From positions 5,711,765 through 5,775,764 of the forward strand of contig NW_017804242.1 in the NCBI RefSeq assembly GCF_001625305.1: a DNA stretch of 64,000 nucleotides, read 5' to 3'. Positions 1-12,322 of this stretch are shown one piece after another. The translations under genes were made by a program, and so were the position numbers. The notes under the pieces were generated by a model. The model did not search any database and was not told where the DNA came from. It worked only from the letters and a program-made list of their open reading frames with translations. Numbering within the stretch: the first letter of the stretch is position 1; every line of letters begins with the position of its first letter. The stretch comes from Branchiostoma belcheri (Eukaryota > Chordata > Leptocardii > Amphioxiformes > Branchiostomatidae).

Positions 1-1777
1 TGTCGGAATCCATTTGTTCCACTACCTCCATCGGTATGCAACACGGCGGGGAAAGAGGTCGCCCTCTGGCTTCGTTTACCCTCTACACATTTCCCAAACT
101 ACACTCCTGACAGATAAAATTGATATTTACAAGGACACGGTTGTAAACAACTCCAGATTTCAAAGACGTGGTGTTCATCGTAGCTTTACGTGACAGGTAA
201 AGCTATATCCTTCTTCCTGGCTCTTGTTTCTACTTTTGCGAATTTTCAGATCAAAAAAGGTCGCACATCTTTCTAGGGTCGTGTTGGAGCAAGGAGGTTA
301 GAGTTGGACTGGGATAGAGGTGAGAATAGAGCACGCTCATCATCTATCAGAGATGTCCATATACCGAGTCCGCCTTGTTTGGTTCAGACAGAAACGTGTT
401 ATATTGTTTCCATCCGGGCGAAAAAATATTGAGACAAATCCTTACGGCTTACCCCAAGGCACGTTCTGTAGAGAGGTGATCGTCGGTCCAAACTTGTCAC
501 ACGAACAAAATATTTCCCTCTAATTGGTCGGACTCTAATTCTCGGGAAATCCCTGTCCGGCCTTTAATGGACTTTCCCAGACCGAAAAGAGATAATCCAT
601 TTTTCGGGGTTAATAGGCGAAAAGGGGGCAAAATGGACCTCCGGGCCTCGTTTAAATCGTGTTTCACGGCATGCCGACCTGGTGCTAAGCAGGGAGGTTC
701 TTTCACAGCTAGCTCCAGGAGTAGAAGAAATTGTACTTCTGTGGCGAAAATCTAGTTGGAACGAGCCAGAGAATATCAAACGAACTCGATTCAAAATGAT
801 ACTTCAGTTATATCTAGGCATGGAGGTAAACCTCCATGATCTAGGTTTGCGTTGTTTTGGCGATGTTTTCTCGCTTGTGGTAGACTCATTTCGGGCTTGA
901 TGCCACCCCGACACCTCGGCCAAGGCCTCCAAGCAAAGAAGGGTTTCATACCGTCTCCTTTTCCTACTGAGATCGTCTGTGGTTCAGTTTCCTTTAATAT
1001 ATATAAGATTGTGATTCTTTATTGACACAACAAAAAAGTACAGAGACTTTTGTATGGTCTTCTACAACTTAACTAAAGATCTAACAAAGCTACATACATG
1101 TGTGGATAACGTCATCTTACGTACAGAGTATATGTATGATGTAACAATAAAGGTTAACTATTCTCTAACATGTGGTCTCTAAGATCGAAACATTCTTTAA
1201 TGTATTTTCCTATTATACAATTTACGCACCACCAACTGTTAAATATGCTTCTCTACAACCTTCCAGTAGCTATAAGGGACACACCTCTGGCCAATGGATA
1301 CCGCCTTGCCACCGAAGCATCTGCTTGGAGATTAGCTAGCTCGCTGTGTCTAGGAGATGACGATAATTACATGCTCGGTAATGTGTCCTGGTGAGGCGGG
1401 GACGTCCGTAAGGACCTCACGGTGTCTGTATCTTTCCCGCTGGTGAGAAAATTTATCGAGCAGCAAATTCCGAGTCTTCGCCGCGGGTGAAGTAGAAGTG
1501 ATTTTATAGCCTGGGTGTCAGACTGTTGGCAGGGCCAATATACATGATATACAGGCTAGCTCCTTGGCTCTAGGGTCAGTATGTTCCCAAGGACATTTTA
1601 CCACAGACCGCCTCAGTTGGACTCGGATTCCAGGATCTAACTGGCCTGTGTTGACGCTTAAAACAGTAGTCTGGCATCCAGGCTAGCCATTTTAGGGCCG
1701 TTTAAAGATCCAGCGTGCTACGTACTAATATTGACCCATTTTGCAAGAACAGCACAATGATAGGACACTTCCAGAAT
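1..1777. other. Gene-free flank, no supported coding region
   Basis: No reading frame here resembles a known protein, and none exceeds about 75 codons. A segment around 960-1,260 is loosely related to 3,090-3,190: both contain the phrases 'TCTGTGG(T/C)TCAGTTTCCT' and 'GCACC(A/G)CCAACTGTTAAAT'. This marks an unclassified old interspersed repeat. I see nothing else to annotate. Confidence 0.5.
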
Positions 1778-1903
1778 AGTCTCCACCAGACTCCTTTGCA
1801 GGCTGAATAAATAGTAGAAATCATCATTATTTTAATACCAGAGGAGTTGGCCGGCCTAGAGGGTCCAGCTTGCCCGTTCCTGCAAAGGAGTCTGGTGGAG
1901 ACT
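1778..1903. repeat. Foldback (inverted repeat) element
   Basis: The stretch AGTCTCCACCAGACTCCTTT near 1,778 reappears as its reverse complement ending near 1,903, so the two arms of about 25 bp can form a stem around a loop of about 75 bp. The phrase ACTTCCAGAA flanks both arms. It is probably a small palindromic MITE related to the foldback at 2,340-2,566. Confidence 0.6.
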
Positions 1904-2023
1904 ACTTCCAGAACGACACGGCCACCTTATTCCAAGACGCATCTTTTTATCAAAGCATATTTTATCATAATCAAAGTCGAAACAAACGTATAGCATTTGA
2001 TGGCGAGACTGTGTGATTTTCTA

Positions 2024-2225
2024 GAGGGCCTGCAAGCCCTTTTTCTTAAGGCTTAATCAGGCCGTTTAAGACTTCGTAATTCGTAGGCAGCCTCCGCAAA
2101 AATCAACGTAATTCGTAATTGGACATTAGCCGCAAATCGTAAAGTCGTAAATCAGCTCTGAGACTTTAACGTAATTCGTAATAGGCGGCGAAAATTTTGC
2201 GCACTACCCCCCCTTGCAGGCCCTC
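2024..2225 (+). mobile_element. Family-A MITE copy 1 (6-bp TSD TTTCTA)
   Basis: The element starts GAGGGCCTGCAAG and ends TTGCAGGCCCTC, with an interior made largely of CGTAATTCGTAAT-like phrases. The hexamer TTTCTA lies directly outside both ends, as expected for a 6-bp target-site duplication. It has no coding capacity. Nine related copies occur in this window. The superfamily is not certain: 6-bp duplications are known for IS3EU and for Dada (6-7 bp) elements, but there is no transposase here to decide. Confidence 0.8.
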
Positions 2226-2339
2226 TTTCTACCTCCATGGCGAGGCGCTTTGAGAAGAATGTCACGTAGCTTCACTTTCGGAATTCCCGCCAAAAATATA
2301 CCCCACGTGGTGTACTGGCGAGAGTACTAGGGCGATGAC

Positions 2340-2566
2340 AAACGCCTTTGGCTAGTCTCCACCAGGCCTTTCTACGGGAATACGGATCGTAGAATTCGGC
2401 AAAAAAGAGAGTAAAATTGGCCAGGGGAGTCCGGCCGGGGGGGAGGTAGTTTCTTTCCCTCCGAGGCGCGGCTAGTCAAACCTACAAGACGGCCAAACTC
2501 CCCTGGCAAATATTCTCCTATATATAGCCAGCGTAGTTAAGCTAGTTAGTCTGGTAGAGACTAGCC
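2340..2566. repeat. Foldback element with GGCTAGTCTC ends
   Basis: A left end reading CTAGTCTCCACCAGG and a right end reading CTGGTAGAGACTAG are inverted copies. Inside them, CCAGGGGAGT and ACTCCCCTGG also pair. No coding sequence is present. Similar end sequence (TAGCCTCTACCAGG) occurs near 10,345, 21,540, 21,690 and 54,340, so this is probably one dispersed non-autonomous family. Confidence 0.55.
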
Positions 2567-5408
2567 TTTGGCAACGTGGGATGGATTTTTTCTGTCCTCC
2601 ATTTTCCTAACACAATAAAACAATACGGTAAAATAGAATAAAATAAAATAAAACAAAGATACAGTATGTACAAAGGATGATTACTTTTTACTTGTCTTAT
2701 TACGTATCCTCATGGAATTGTTTTATTGCTCTATCATCATCAAATCCAGCGATATCTATGTCTAATAAAGTTCTGATCTAAGCCTTGATGAATGAAAACA
2801 GCAGTTTTGATGAATGAATACACACATATCTTGTCCTTTGTGAACATCCAACGCTTTACAGGGGTCAACGACCCCCAGCCTCTCTCGTTCCCACGGTCTT
2901 TTACGAGTAATACACGATCGTCCGACCCATATAGACACGGCCTTTCTAGATTTCAGACTTCACTTTATATGTCAGTAGTTGCCAAACAGGACGCGATTCC
3001 ATGTCACCCCTAGGCCTATCATACAAAATATGATACGGTGTTGGACCGATATCTGTTTAGATATAAGGACAGGGGCATGGTTAAAGATACGCAGTCTCCT
3101 TTTTCTACACAAAGATTGTCTGTGGCTCAGTTTCCTCACAATTTATGCACCGCCAACTGTTAAATTTTGATATACTTCTCTGTATGTATCTAGTCTATTT
3201 TTCGTATGGCAAGCCGCAAGCATTCCGGGCGCACCATAAATTTGGTCGAGTCGCTTGCCTTGATTTGGGAGAATTTCTTATAGTATCGAGTATACTCTAT
3301 ATCAGCACTTCTAGTTCTATGCAAGCACTTCGAATAGTGATAAAATGATTATTCTTATTCTATGTACAACATGAAAAACATTGAGAAAGGCTGTCAACCT
3401 TTCTTTAGCTCCAAATGATTCGCAAGCTGTACGTTGTTTCATTTCTTCACACTGACTTTTTGTTGCTTCCAAATATCACCGTAAAAGTAGCACCATGTTG
3501 GTATAACATGACATTACATCACGTATTGCATAATAAAAATTGTATAAAACAGTGTAAAGATTCGAACGCTTTTGAAAGAGGGAGTTGCTAGAAAAAAAAC
3601 CAAACGAAGCTTTTGAGTGATGGTTGAACGATTTAGAAGACATGTTAGCCTGAAGATGACCCTAGATTCGTGTCTGGAAGATTCAGAACAACTGCCACCT
3701 GCGGATTTCAATAGCGGCATGTGTCTTCTGACCTGACTGGGTCATAGGTCAGCCGGCCGGCAGGTGGTCGCTATTCTGGGCTCACATTTCTGTGGATTAG
3801 AACCACAGAAACGGACGATATGTCGGAAATAAGGGGTCAGGGGGTCGCCTCGGGGGTCAGGCTTGGGCTGGATGGTAAAAAAGGCGGGGCGTTTGGGTTT
3901 TAGATGGACGATTGATGGACACGTACTACGGCAAAGAAATCGTACATTCTCTCAGGAGAGTAGAGTAACTCGGTCGTTCCCCAAGGAAGCTACATACTAG
4001 AAGTACTCCCCAAAGGCCCCAACAGAAATTTAAATAGGTCTAGAGCTTGTTTGAAAGCCTTTTTAAAACGTTTTATCGGCCTGTTACAACTATGTTGAAG
4101 GCATTTCTTTGGACATCCTTGTCTACGTATACTACCCGACAAAATTGCAAGCCCCACAAAATGCCTAAAAACTGGAAAAAACGTCCAAACAATCTTGGCG
4201 CTTGAAGGAAGTCTTCGAGAGATGATTGAACGATTTAAAAGGGATGTTTCTTTCCTACAACAGGTCTAAAAGCTCTGCTTGGCCATGCAAGACAGAACAC
4301 ATGCAGAATTTGCAAAAACGTTTGGAATTTCCACTAACGCACTCCTCCAAAGGCGCAACAACAGACCGTCTTGAGACCGTGAAGACGGCCAAAGAAGACG
4401 ATCGCCTCACGACAGGGAACCGACAGTGTCCATCGTTTGGAAAAGAAAAAAAAAAGATGACACAGATAAGAATGGATAAAGTTGAGTTATTTGAAGTTTA
4501 GAGTCTTTAGACAAAAATATACATGTAGAATTTTCGAGTCACTCGCTACGAGGACGGTATCCATACTAAGTGACGTTATAGTACTCCAATATTGCCGTTG
4601 TTTTAAACCGCGAAGCCTCAAAATATATTGGATTTGGAACTTTCTTGGTTTAAGAAATATTGTAGATATTGTAACCGGCACAAGCGACCATCTTTTCAAA
4701 TTGTACCAGAGCGTCGCTGGGGTCAGGGAGGTCAGAATGGTCCAACGGCCGCTGTCCTGATCTTTGACCAGAGGTCAGCCTTTATTAACGTTACCGGTTT
4801 TAACCGTACAGTCCACCTGTTAAACTTACACTGTACCGATCACCATACAGATGTAAGAATCTTTCTCAGTGTCGGTGTTTTACGCCTGTTTTTGCATTTT
4901 GATACATGTAACGTTAGTACGTTTATTCTTAAGTTTTCTCCGGCCCATAGCTGAAGAGTAGCTGTAAGAATGTGCGCACCGCTAGACTTAGGCACAGTTA
5001 CCACAAGTGATATTTGCAGAGTAATATTGAAGCAAAAACGAATGACACACTTGTGCACATATTAGTCAACATTAAATATTGCTAGACAAAACTGGTAGGG
5101 AACAACGTTTTTTTACTGTACATTCAACATCCATTGCGAATTTTCTCTGATCGTTGTTTCACCAAAAGTCTAAAGTCTGAATTGCGAAAGAGTGTAACTC
5201 ATGTTCAATACACTTTTCAATAGAATATTGTAACTTCGCGCATTCGATGTACTCTAAACCTTAATTTACAAATGGCAACACTGTCGTGATGGTAATTGTC
5301 TACTTCTGGTATTGTTTATTTTTGCGTGAACGCGCGCGTTCCACTACTAGTATCTAATAATTTTAGAATCACATCTCTCACCTGCCTCACCTTTGGCACC
5401 TGTATCAA
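2567..5408. other. Gene-free stretch with minor repeats
   Basis: No reading frame here is recognisable; the longest are about 90-110 codons without family features. An A-rich AAATA/AAACA tract lies at about 2,622-2,660. I find no exon with convincing splice sites. The stretch separates the repeat cluster from the tRNA gene. Confidence 0.5.
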
Positions 5409-5481
5409 GCCCGGTTAGCTCAGTCGGTAGAGCATGGGACTCTTAATCCCAGGGTCGTGGGTTCGAGCCCCACATCGGGCG
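5409..5481 (+). tRNA. tRNA-Lys (anticodon CUU)
   Basis: The gene folds as a full cloverleaf. The acceptor stem GCCCGGT pairs with ATCGGGC (one G-U pair) and the discriminator base is G. The D-arm region is TAGCTCAGTCGGTAGAGCA, the anticodon stem-loop is TGGGACTCTTAATCCCA with anticodon CTT at the loop centre, and the T-arm contains GGTTCGAGCC. The A and B box promoter sequences are intact and there is no intron. It delivers lysine at AAG codons. It stands alone, about 3.2 kb beyond the EXD3 stop codon, with no other tRNA nearby. The intact stems and terminator argue for a functional gene rather than a SINE head. Confidence 0.97.
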
Positions 5482-5489
5482 ACTAAATA

Positions 5490-5500
5490 TTTTTTTTTTT
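5490..5500 (+). terminator. RNA polymerase III T-run terminator
   Basis: Eleven consecutive T residues begin nine bases after the tRNA discriminator base. A run of four or more T on the coding strand is the usual Pol III stop signal, and the spacing fits the tRNA-Lys gene. Confidence 0.9.
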
Positions 5501-6940
5501 ACAATTTTCTAACCACACTCTTTCTCTCAACGGCGCGGTCATATTCGTCTGTGGTCGACGTACGATTTTGATACGGTAGAATTTTCAACCTGAATGTGAT
5601 AAACATTAATTAACAGGGTAGCTGAGTTTGCAAGACACAACCACGACTCTCTCTTAGTTTGCGCGGCCGTACAACCCTTGTACGACGTGTTGCGAGCGAG
5701 CCCATCCTATAAATTTCTCCATCCTTTCGTCATTTAGAAGATCACAAAAAACTGCATTTCTACTAAGATCACAAAATCCACTAATTATGCAGAATGTGGG
5801 ACTATTCATTATCCACTGCCTTCAAAGAAGAAGTCGAACCCCATAATAGCTAGCGTAGTAGTAGAAGTAGAAGTTGTTTTTTTCCAGACAGTTGTTACCT
5901 TTCTCCTGTTACTGTATTGCAATGAGTATTATACTTGATTGTAAAAGCAATTAGCCTTCGGGCATGATTTTGCGAATAAAGTTTCATCATTTTCTTATAT
6001 AGCACAATGACAGGTGTCCCACTATTGTCTCCGATACACTAGTGTCCGGGTTGTCTAAATTGAAGCTTAGGGGCAATTTAAGGACAACGTAGACTGCTCG
6101 AGTACAAACCAGACCCCTTGGTTATGTGTTGATGGGTGTATTTTGGTTGTTAAACCGTCTGTGGTTGTCCAGACCGCACCTGTGGTTCTCACGCCCCCAG
6201 CCGGCGCGACCTGGTCCGAACACGGGCCGACGGCAGTCGTCGGCGCCAATCGCGTATTTGGTAAAAACATATTTGGGTAAACCCTAATAAGGTCCTCTCT
6301 CTGCCATTCCATATGGTCCAGCCCGTGGAATATCCTCTAGCCAAACCCCCATACACCTGGTACAAATGCCAAATAAAACATGTAACTACAAACGTTTGAC
6401 AGATATACAGCCACTCTCTCATTGCTCGAACCGATAATTGCTATGATATCATTGGTTGAACGGATAATTGTGTTAGGTAGTCAGGGTCGGTCATCCAGTT
6501 GGTCTGCATAAACTTGCCTGTTTGCGCAATGCGCTAGTCTGGACTACAACACCCCAATATCCAGAGGGATTGAACTTATCGCCTGAACTTTTTAGTTCCG
6601 TCCGCTCGAAAAAAAAAGCTTCAGCGGACGAAAGCTAAAAAGGGTTGACATGTTCCCAATCAACCTCTACTTGTAGGAGCTAAAATTTCCTTGGGTGTAT
6701 GTTGGCCCTTCAGAGCTGAGGAGCTGGCTTGTGTAGGCCCTAGAAACAGCCTGGAGTCCAAGCTAACATCAAGTTTCCCAATCTTGTGGTCCACTTTTCA
6801 CTGTACTTGTTCAAAAGAGCCAGGGAAATTTCCCCCGCACAATGAACCTGTAAATACTGTACATAGCGTCTGTCTTCTCTGTCAAGACCAGTGGGAGAGT
6901 ACCAGTAGCTCTTCAGTGAGATAAAACTGGATGAGATCCC
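5501..6940. other. Gene-free stretch
   Basis: No supported gene is present. Small frames of 70-80 codons near 6,060-6,420 lack any recognisable domain. A short inverted pair (TCCGTCCGCTCGA and the related TTCAGCGGACGAA) lies near 6,597-6,632. Nothing else was seen. Confidence 0.5.
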
Positions 6941-7135
6941 TTTCCTTTCCTTTCCTTTCCTTACCTCCTTTCCTTTCCTTCCCTTCCCCCTCCTTTCCTA
7001 TCCTTCCTTCCCTTTCCTTCCTTCCTTTCCTCCCTTCCTTCCTTTCCTCCCTTCCCTTCCTTCCTCTCCTCTCCTTCCTTTCCTCCCTTCCTTTCCTTCC
7101 CTTCCTCTCCTCTCCTTCCTTTCCTTTCCTTTCCT
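6941..7135. repeat. Polypyrimidine CCTTT/CCTTCC tract
   Basis: About 195 bases are almost purely C and T on the plus strand, built from CCTTT and CCTTCC units with very few purine interruptions. Apparent proteins read across it (Ser/Phe/Pro-rich on one strand, Lys/Gly/Glu-rich on the other) are artefacts. Such a purine/pyrimidine mirror tract can form triplex DNA. Confidence 0.95.
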
Positions 7136-8547
7136 GTTCTAACAAGAACCACACAGCTAACTTGTTCTGGTCTCCAGACCGTTATGACATGTGACCAGTC
7201 CTTTGTTGTCCATCTGTCCACAAGAAGTGTATGAAAGACTGGTACCATCTGTCCTGGGCTGTTGTCAGAGCAACTTCATTGTTTAACAATAACTGTGCGC
7301 TTCAATAGAAGAATAGAAACGTGAGGGGAAGTCACATTCCACACAACCGTTTTCAATTTTCTTTATGAATGAAATTTCCCGTTTGGTTGGTTCTCTTCTT
7401 TCTGGAGTGCACTTCTGAAACACTTGAGGTCTTTGAGATGTTAAACGTAATGGAAACACTAATTGCTATGTTACAGAAAATCCCAAGGAAGAGACAATTG
7501 TATAGCATGAGTTGAACTTTATTAATATCAAATTAAAAATTGCAACTTTTACGGGAAAAACAGTTCACATTTCATGGCGGACAATTCCAGTTAAATGAAA
7601 TATCATGCAATTAACATCATGTTTGCCCTGTAAATCCATTGATGCAACTTTATTCTAAAATTTGACAGAAACAAAATTGTACCATTGTTTGAGGACATCA
7701 TATAAGGTACAAAGTTAAAAGTAAAGCAACAAAGATTCCACCTTGTATCATGTTAGTAGGGAGGATCAAAAAGAACAATTACAGACAGTACATTTAGATG
7801 AGATGAGGACACTGATTTTTGCAAATTTGCAAAGAAATCATTAAAGAAGTGTTTTGTAGTCATGGATGGAATCATCTCTCAATACTATAGTTCTATCTAT
7901 CTTAACGTTACGATTGTCTTACATTTGTGTCAGCAATGGGTTTGCAAAATTTTACACATTTGACAAAATATGATTGTATTGGTGATTTGTATTTTTTGTT
8001 GACTTTTTAGGCTAATATCCTATCTCTTCTATATTTCCTTCTCCAGTTTTAATTCAACTATTGCTACTGTGGCTGAAGACAACAGATGTTGCTATATTGA
8101 CCAGTTTTTGGTATATTGCCCAGGTCCTCTCTGCTTAGTCTCAACCAGAGGTTATAGTTTTGGGCAGTGAGATTCAGCAAAAAATAGGCTCAGTAATTGA
8201 CCAGGCCAATGAGTTATGGTAAGTGAGCTATGCACACGCACAGGAGTGGTGGCCAAACACCTCTTGCCCTTGCCAATTATTCACCCTATTAGGCTTAATT
8301 TTACTGTTTCTCAACCTGCATTGTCAGACCTGATTTACACACACACACTTACACACACGGGCGAAACCTGACAGAACGAAAATTGAGTCAAATGTTTTCC
8401 AGTGTATAAATCGGCATGCTTTGATGGTCAAGAACGTATGTTCAGATTATACTCCAGCCCACGAGGCAACATATAAATGTACGTAAAAGCAGGCTGATAT
8501 AGTACTGAGAAAATACTGTCAGGTTTTCCCAGTGTAAATCGGGTCTT
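7136..8547. other. 3' flank of EXD3, no gene seen
   Basis: AT-rich sequence without recognisable coding potential. Because EXD3 reads leftward, part of this must be its 3' untranslated region. Possible poly(A) signals on the minus strand (TTTATT on plus) occur near 7,512 and 7,649, but nothing selects one. The interval 8,335-8,547 resembles 15,780-15,990 (GCATGCTTTGATG..TCAAGAACGTA..TTCAGAT phrases) and is an unclassified dispersed repeat. Confidence 0.5.
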
Positions 8548-8661
8548 ACCTAGCCTGGGTACCATCCGGATTTTCGCTCCGCCACCCTAAAAAAAAATCA
8601 TTTGAAAAATGATTTTTGCGAGCGTGCTGGAGCGAAAATCCGGATGGTACCCAAGCTAGGT
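8548..8661. repeat. 33-bp-arm inverted repeat beside the EXD3 stop
   Basis: The arms 8,548-8,580 and 8,629-8,661 (one mismatch, both containing GGTACCATCCGGATTTTCGC or its complement) flank a loop of about 48 bases that itself holds AAATCATTTGAAAAATGATTTT. The right arm ends about 30 bases from the EXD3 stop codon, so the minus-strand transcript would carry this hairpin at the start of its 3' UTR. It is probably a small palindromic MITE. Confidence 0.8.
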
Positions 8662-8692
8662 CTTATCCTGGTGAGACTCTTTCATAGAGTCC

Positions 8693-9421
8693 TTACTCTG
8701 TAGTGCTGTACACTGTCCCAACTGCCTTTCCTTCCTCTAAGTCGCTCAGAACGTCAGCGAACTGTGAGATCACGCGCTCGAAGTGCCGCCCTTCCCAGAA
8801 CACCTTCCCGCAGGTCTCACAGCAGAAAAATTCCGACACCTTTGTCAGAATTCCCGGCGGGACCACGTCGATCTGAAGCGGAACTCCCTTCCCTATGGTC
8901 ACAGATTCCATGTCGATCCTCCCATCAGAATAAAAGCAGGTAGGGTTGTACGACGAAGCGCTTTCCTCAACCTCATCTGCTTCCGTGTCTACCGAGGGGG
9001 AAAACTCTTTTCCCTCTGCTCCAGCCAAGTTTAACGATCCTCGTATTTGGCTGACGATTCTCTTGGAGACAAGGTCTGTCTCTTTGGTGCTCGGTAGACC
9101 CTGATACCCTTGTGCTGCGGAGGGCGGGAAGGATGAGCCGTTATCTTGTCCTCCCTTGTTCCTGCTCACTGGGGGCGTCACATCAGCAGTGTCGGGATTA
9201 GTAGCCCCACCCTCTCCTGGAATGCCGCTCTGCCCGAGAATCTTCCCGCCATTCCTGTCATTCAGATGCGAGGACTCGGAATTTGCATCTGAAGGGCCGG
9301 GACCGCATTCCGCCGCCGCTCTCCCGGAGGTGCCAGCCTCCCGCAGGAGCGCCTGTTTGCGGTCCGACGCACGCTGCATTTCTCGTGCCGGAATGCGGAG
9401 GTACCTGTTCCCATTGCACAC
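8693..9421 (-). CDS. EXD3: EXD3/mut-7 homologue, last coding exon (Mut7-C C-terminus)
   Basis: A 729-nt exon encodes the last 242 residues and a TAA stop at 8,693-8,695. It opens after a TTAG acceptor with V-C-N-G, which completes the zinc knuckle begun by S-R-C-Q at the end of the preceding exon (57,111). A serine/glycine-rich spacer fills roughly residues 25-150. From about residue 175 the conserved tail follows, with FFCCETCGKVFWEGRHFERV at 198-217 supplying the second cysteine pair and the typical K-V-F/Y-W-E/D-G-x-H ending of the family. The intron before this exon is about 47.7 kb. Assignment rests on family motifs and exact frame continuity. Confirmation would need transcript data across the long intron. 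Confidence 0.93.
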   Translation of the reverse strand: MCNGNRYLRIPAREMQRASDRKQALLREAGTSGRAAAECGPGPSDANSESSHLNDRNGGKILGQSGIPGEGGATNPDTADVTPPVSRNKGGQDNGSSFPPSAAQGYQGLPSTKETDLVSKRIVSQIRGSLNLAGAEGKEFSPSVDTEADEVEESASSYNPTCFYSDGRIDMESVTIGKGVPLQIDVVPPGILTKVSEFFCCETCGKVFWEGRHFERVISQFADVLSDLEEGKAVGTVYSTTE

Positions 9422-9447
9422 CTAATGGTATGGAACAGATACGACAA

Positions 9448-9712
9448 GTCAGTTTCTTCCACTCAGTGCATCAATATGTAATCTAGGCAAAATAGACTGG
9501 AAAAAGTCAGCAAAATTTCTTCCACTCAGTGTATCGACATGCAATCTATTAAAGCAAAATACAGTAGACTTTGGAAAACAGTCAGCAAAATTTCTTCCAC
9601 TCTACATGTATGTATCAATATGCAATCTAAGCAAAATAGAATTGGAGAAAGTCAGCAACATTTCTTCCACTCAGTGTATCAATATGCAATCGAAGCAAAA
9701 TAGACTTTGGAT
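9448..9712. repeat. Tandem repeat, about 65-bp unit, four copies
   Basis: Four successive copies share the phrases TTTCTTCCACTCAGTGTATC, ATATGCAATCTAA and GCAAAATAGACTT, diverged by small indels. It sits immediately upstream (in transcript sense) of the EXD3 last-exon acceptor. It has no coding potential. Confidence 0.85.
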
Positions 9713-9715
9713 GCC

Positions 9716-10341
9716 ATCATCTCAAAGATAGAAAAGCAAACAATTTGTACTTCAGAAATACTGGATGAATTTTGTATTGGAAATATTGGAAGTACATGTA
9801 ATTTGTAGTAAGTATTATAAATAGATGTAAACCAAAGTCAAAACAGTATGCATTCCGAATTTCAGATACATGTACTTGACAACATATACATTTTACAAAT
9901 ATATAATGGGCAAATATGTGTATGTCACGAGTCTGAAAATGAGAAAACTATTAGGCAAATAGATTCACACTAGTGTATAACAATCTACATTGTATTTCAG
10001 TGTTTCGAGATTTCGTGTTTTGATGAAACCATTATAGACCACGTGTGGTCATCTGTGCATTTAGGCCTTTGGGCATGAATATGTACCAAACATCATTATA
10101 TCATTATAGCGTTATCTAGCATCAATCCTACAGGTAGCCGAATATTTGATAGAAATATATTAAGTCCTTAATAGAAAGAGAAGGCTTAGTCTCTTGGAAT
10201 AATTGTTCTGCCCGGGGCACCAATTACGCGAGTAGAAAAAACACACACAAGCTCTTATTTGTACTAATTTTTTTTCGCACCACATTTTATGTTCCCTTGT
10301 TGTAGGGATGGAATTCAAGCTGACAGCGATTGTCTGTGTCC
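9716..10341. other. Intronic sequence, nothing recognised
   Basis: AT-rich EXD3 intron sequence with no frame, repeat or motif that I can name. Confidence 0.5.
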
Positions 10342-10344
10342 CTA

Positions 10345-10539
10345 GCCTCTACCAGGCTTTTGAAGTGGCTGGAAAAAGTAGAAATTGGGCAAATAGACAG
10401 ATAACATGGCAGGGTAGTTCCTCCACAAAAGTAGCTGCAAATTTAACTCCTTTTGCAGACCAACTCCCCCGGTATGTTGTCTGTCTGTTTGCCCAATTTC
10501 TACTCTTTCCAGCTACTTCTGAAGCCTTGTAGAGACTAT
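10345..10539. repeat. Foldback element, TAGCCTCTACCAGGC type
   Basis: The left arm (about 10,345-10,414, containing AAGTAGAAATTGGGCAAATA) and the right arm (about 10,469-10,539, containing TTGCCCAATTTCTACTCTTT) are imperfect inverted copies of about 70 bp around a loop of about 55 bp. The same arm sequence recurs at 21,690-21,846 and, as single arms, near 21,540 and 54,300-54,350. It is a palindromic MITE family without coding capacity. Confidence 0.8.
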
Positions 10540-11398
10540 GCACTCCACATGCCTCTAGCACGCATACCTGTGAGGGCAACATACCAACACAGCAGCCCTA
10601 CAAAGACTCAGTAGGGGGTACAACTCTCCGGGGTAGGGAAGATTTCCCCCCACGAGATCCTGATTTCAACATGAATACCCTCTAATCATGACACTTTTGT
10701 ACTCACAAAAAAAGCCAAGGCGTTTTTTCGAATATGCCGAGACAAAAGCCAGCAATCAGCATTCCCGCAATTAATGGCAAGTTAATTAGGATCAAACGAC
10801 AACAATCCAGGGAATGTACGCTATTCCCGGAACTTGTGAACAAGTGTGTCCTCAGATGCAGACATCTGATTATCTCTACGCTATGGCAGTGCCAGAAAAT
10901 TTCCCTCTTTGCGAGGCTTTCTCTCCAGTATACAGAGCGTACGGACACTTGTCATCAGCATTTGGAAACACACTTGCGGAGGGCCTGTACTGTCGCTGAC
11001 CGGAAAGGTATTTCCTACCACAGATAGCAGGAAAAAGACAGTTGATGACAAGCTTTGGCTTGTCTTACCAGTATCTTGTCACATGTAGGACACTTCTATA
11101 CACATAGTCAAAGACTGGATACAACTATCAAATCTCAAAGCAGATGTTGGGATGGATGATAATTGCTGACTGCATGGGTTCTCTTGTTGGGTGATATCCT
11201 CAGTTAGAAGATGTCACAATCTTTCACCAAATATCTGCTTGAAGATGGCATTTTTGCCTCACAGATATCAGTATGCTAGTGGATAGGATTGATTCAACTA
11301 CTAGTAACTTAGTACATCAAACGAATGACCAGAAAATTGACTTTGAAAATTGGGTTTTGCCACCCTGAAATTGCATTGGATGCCTCTAAAACATGGTA

Positions 11399-11612
11399 GG
11401 GGGCCCGCAAGCCCTTTTCCGTAGAGCGTAATCGGCCGTTTTAATTCTACGTAGAGCGTGGACGGACCGCTCTAACATTTTCGCGTAGAGCGTATTCGGC
11501 GTTTTAATTCTACGTAATGCGTTGTAGCCACTTGGAATTTATCGTAAAGCGTAATCGAGAGGTTTCCGAATTCAGCGTAGAGCGTTGTCGGGACCCCCCC
11601 ATGCAGGCCCTC
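11399..11612 (+). mobile_element. Family-B MITE copy 1 (6-bp TSD ATGGTA)
   Basis: Ends GGGGGCCCGCAAG and CATGCAGGCCCTC bracket an interior of repeated CGTAGAGCGTA and TTCTACGTA phrases. ATGGTA is present directly outside both ends. Family B shares its ends with family A but has a different interior vocabulary (GTAGAGCG rather than CGTAATTCG). No coding sequence. Confidence 0.8.
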
Positions 11613-12322
11613 ATGGTATTATGTTCTTTAATCCCAGTGCATGGGCAATAATTCACAGTAATGCGGCAGACATCCGGCTACAACCCGAAGGGCAGGACAG
11701 TTAAACGGTTTCTGAAAAAACATCCGATGCGATTAAAAACAGCCACTGACTCCTGACAATAGCGACCTTCTTACACACACGACATTTGTACACAAAACTC
11801 GTTACTCCTGATGCTTTTACGACCTTGTAAACGCACAGGTGTTGCTATTTAGAGAAGATACAGGTGAGGTGTTGAAATTCCTGAAGTTTGGACTCCAGTC
11901 TTTAGTCCCAAAAAGCCAATAAATTATCTTATGCAAAGATACTCAAAGGATTAAGAAAGATCAACACATTAGTCATGCCCCTCCCCATATTTGAACCTGA
12001 ATAGAGGGGGTAGTGTTAATGGCGGCTATTATCACACCCCCTAGACATAATTGGCCCACCCAGCCTCTACCCCACTTCCTGACAACTTCCCATAAAAACT
12101 AGTCAACTGTTTTATCTCTCCGTTTTATGGGAGGGTTTTGTATGGAAAAATGGAGGACACATGGGGATGTTTGAAGGACTTTCAACAAGTATGGTCCTCT
12201 TTTACGACATGGACGTCTATTATCAGACCATTAGTAGCTCTATTAGCTAAATGACCTTCTTTTGAATATATTTGACCTCATTGCTTTTACAGAGAATCGG
12301 CCTGCAAGTGATCAAGCACATT

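Noticed and set aside
6882..7248. Lys/Glu/Gly-rich and Ser/Phe/Pro-rich frames
   Set aside because: They are products of the CCTTT/CCTTCC polypyrimidine tract.
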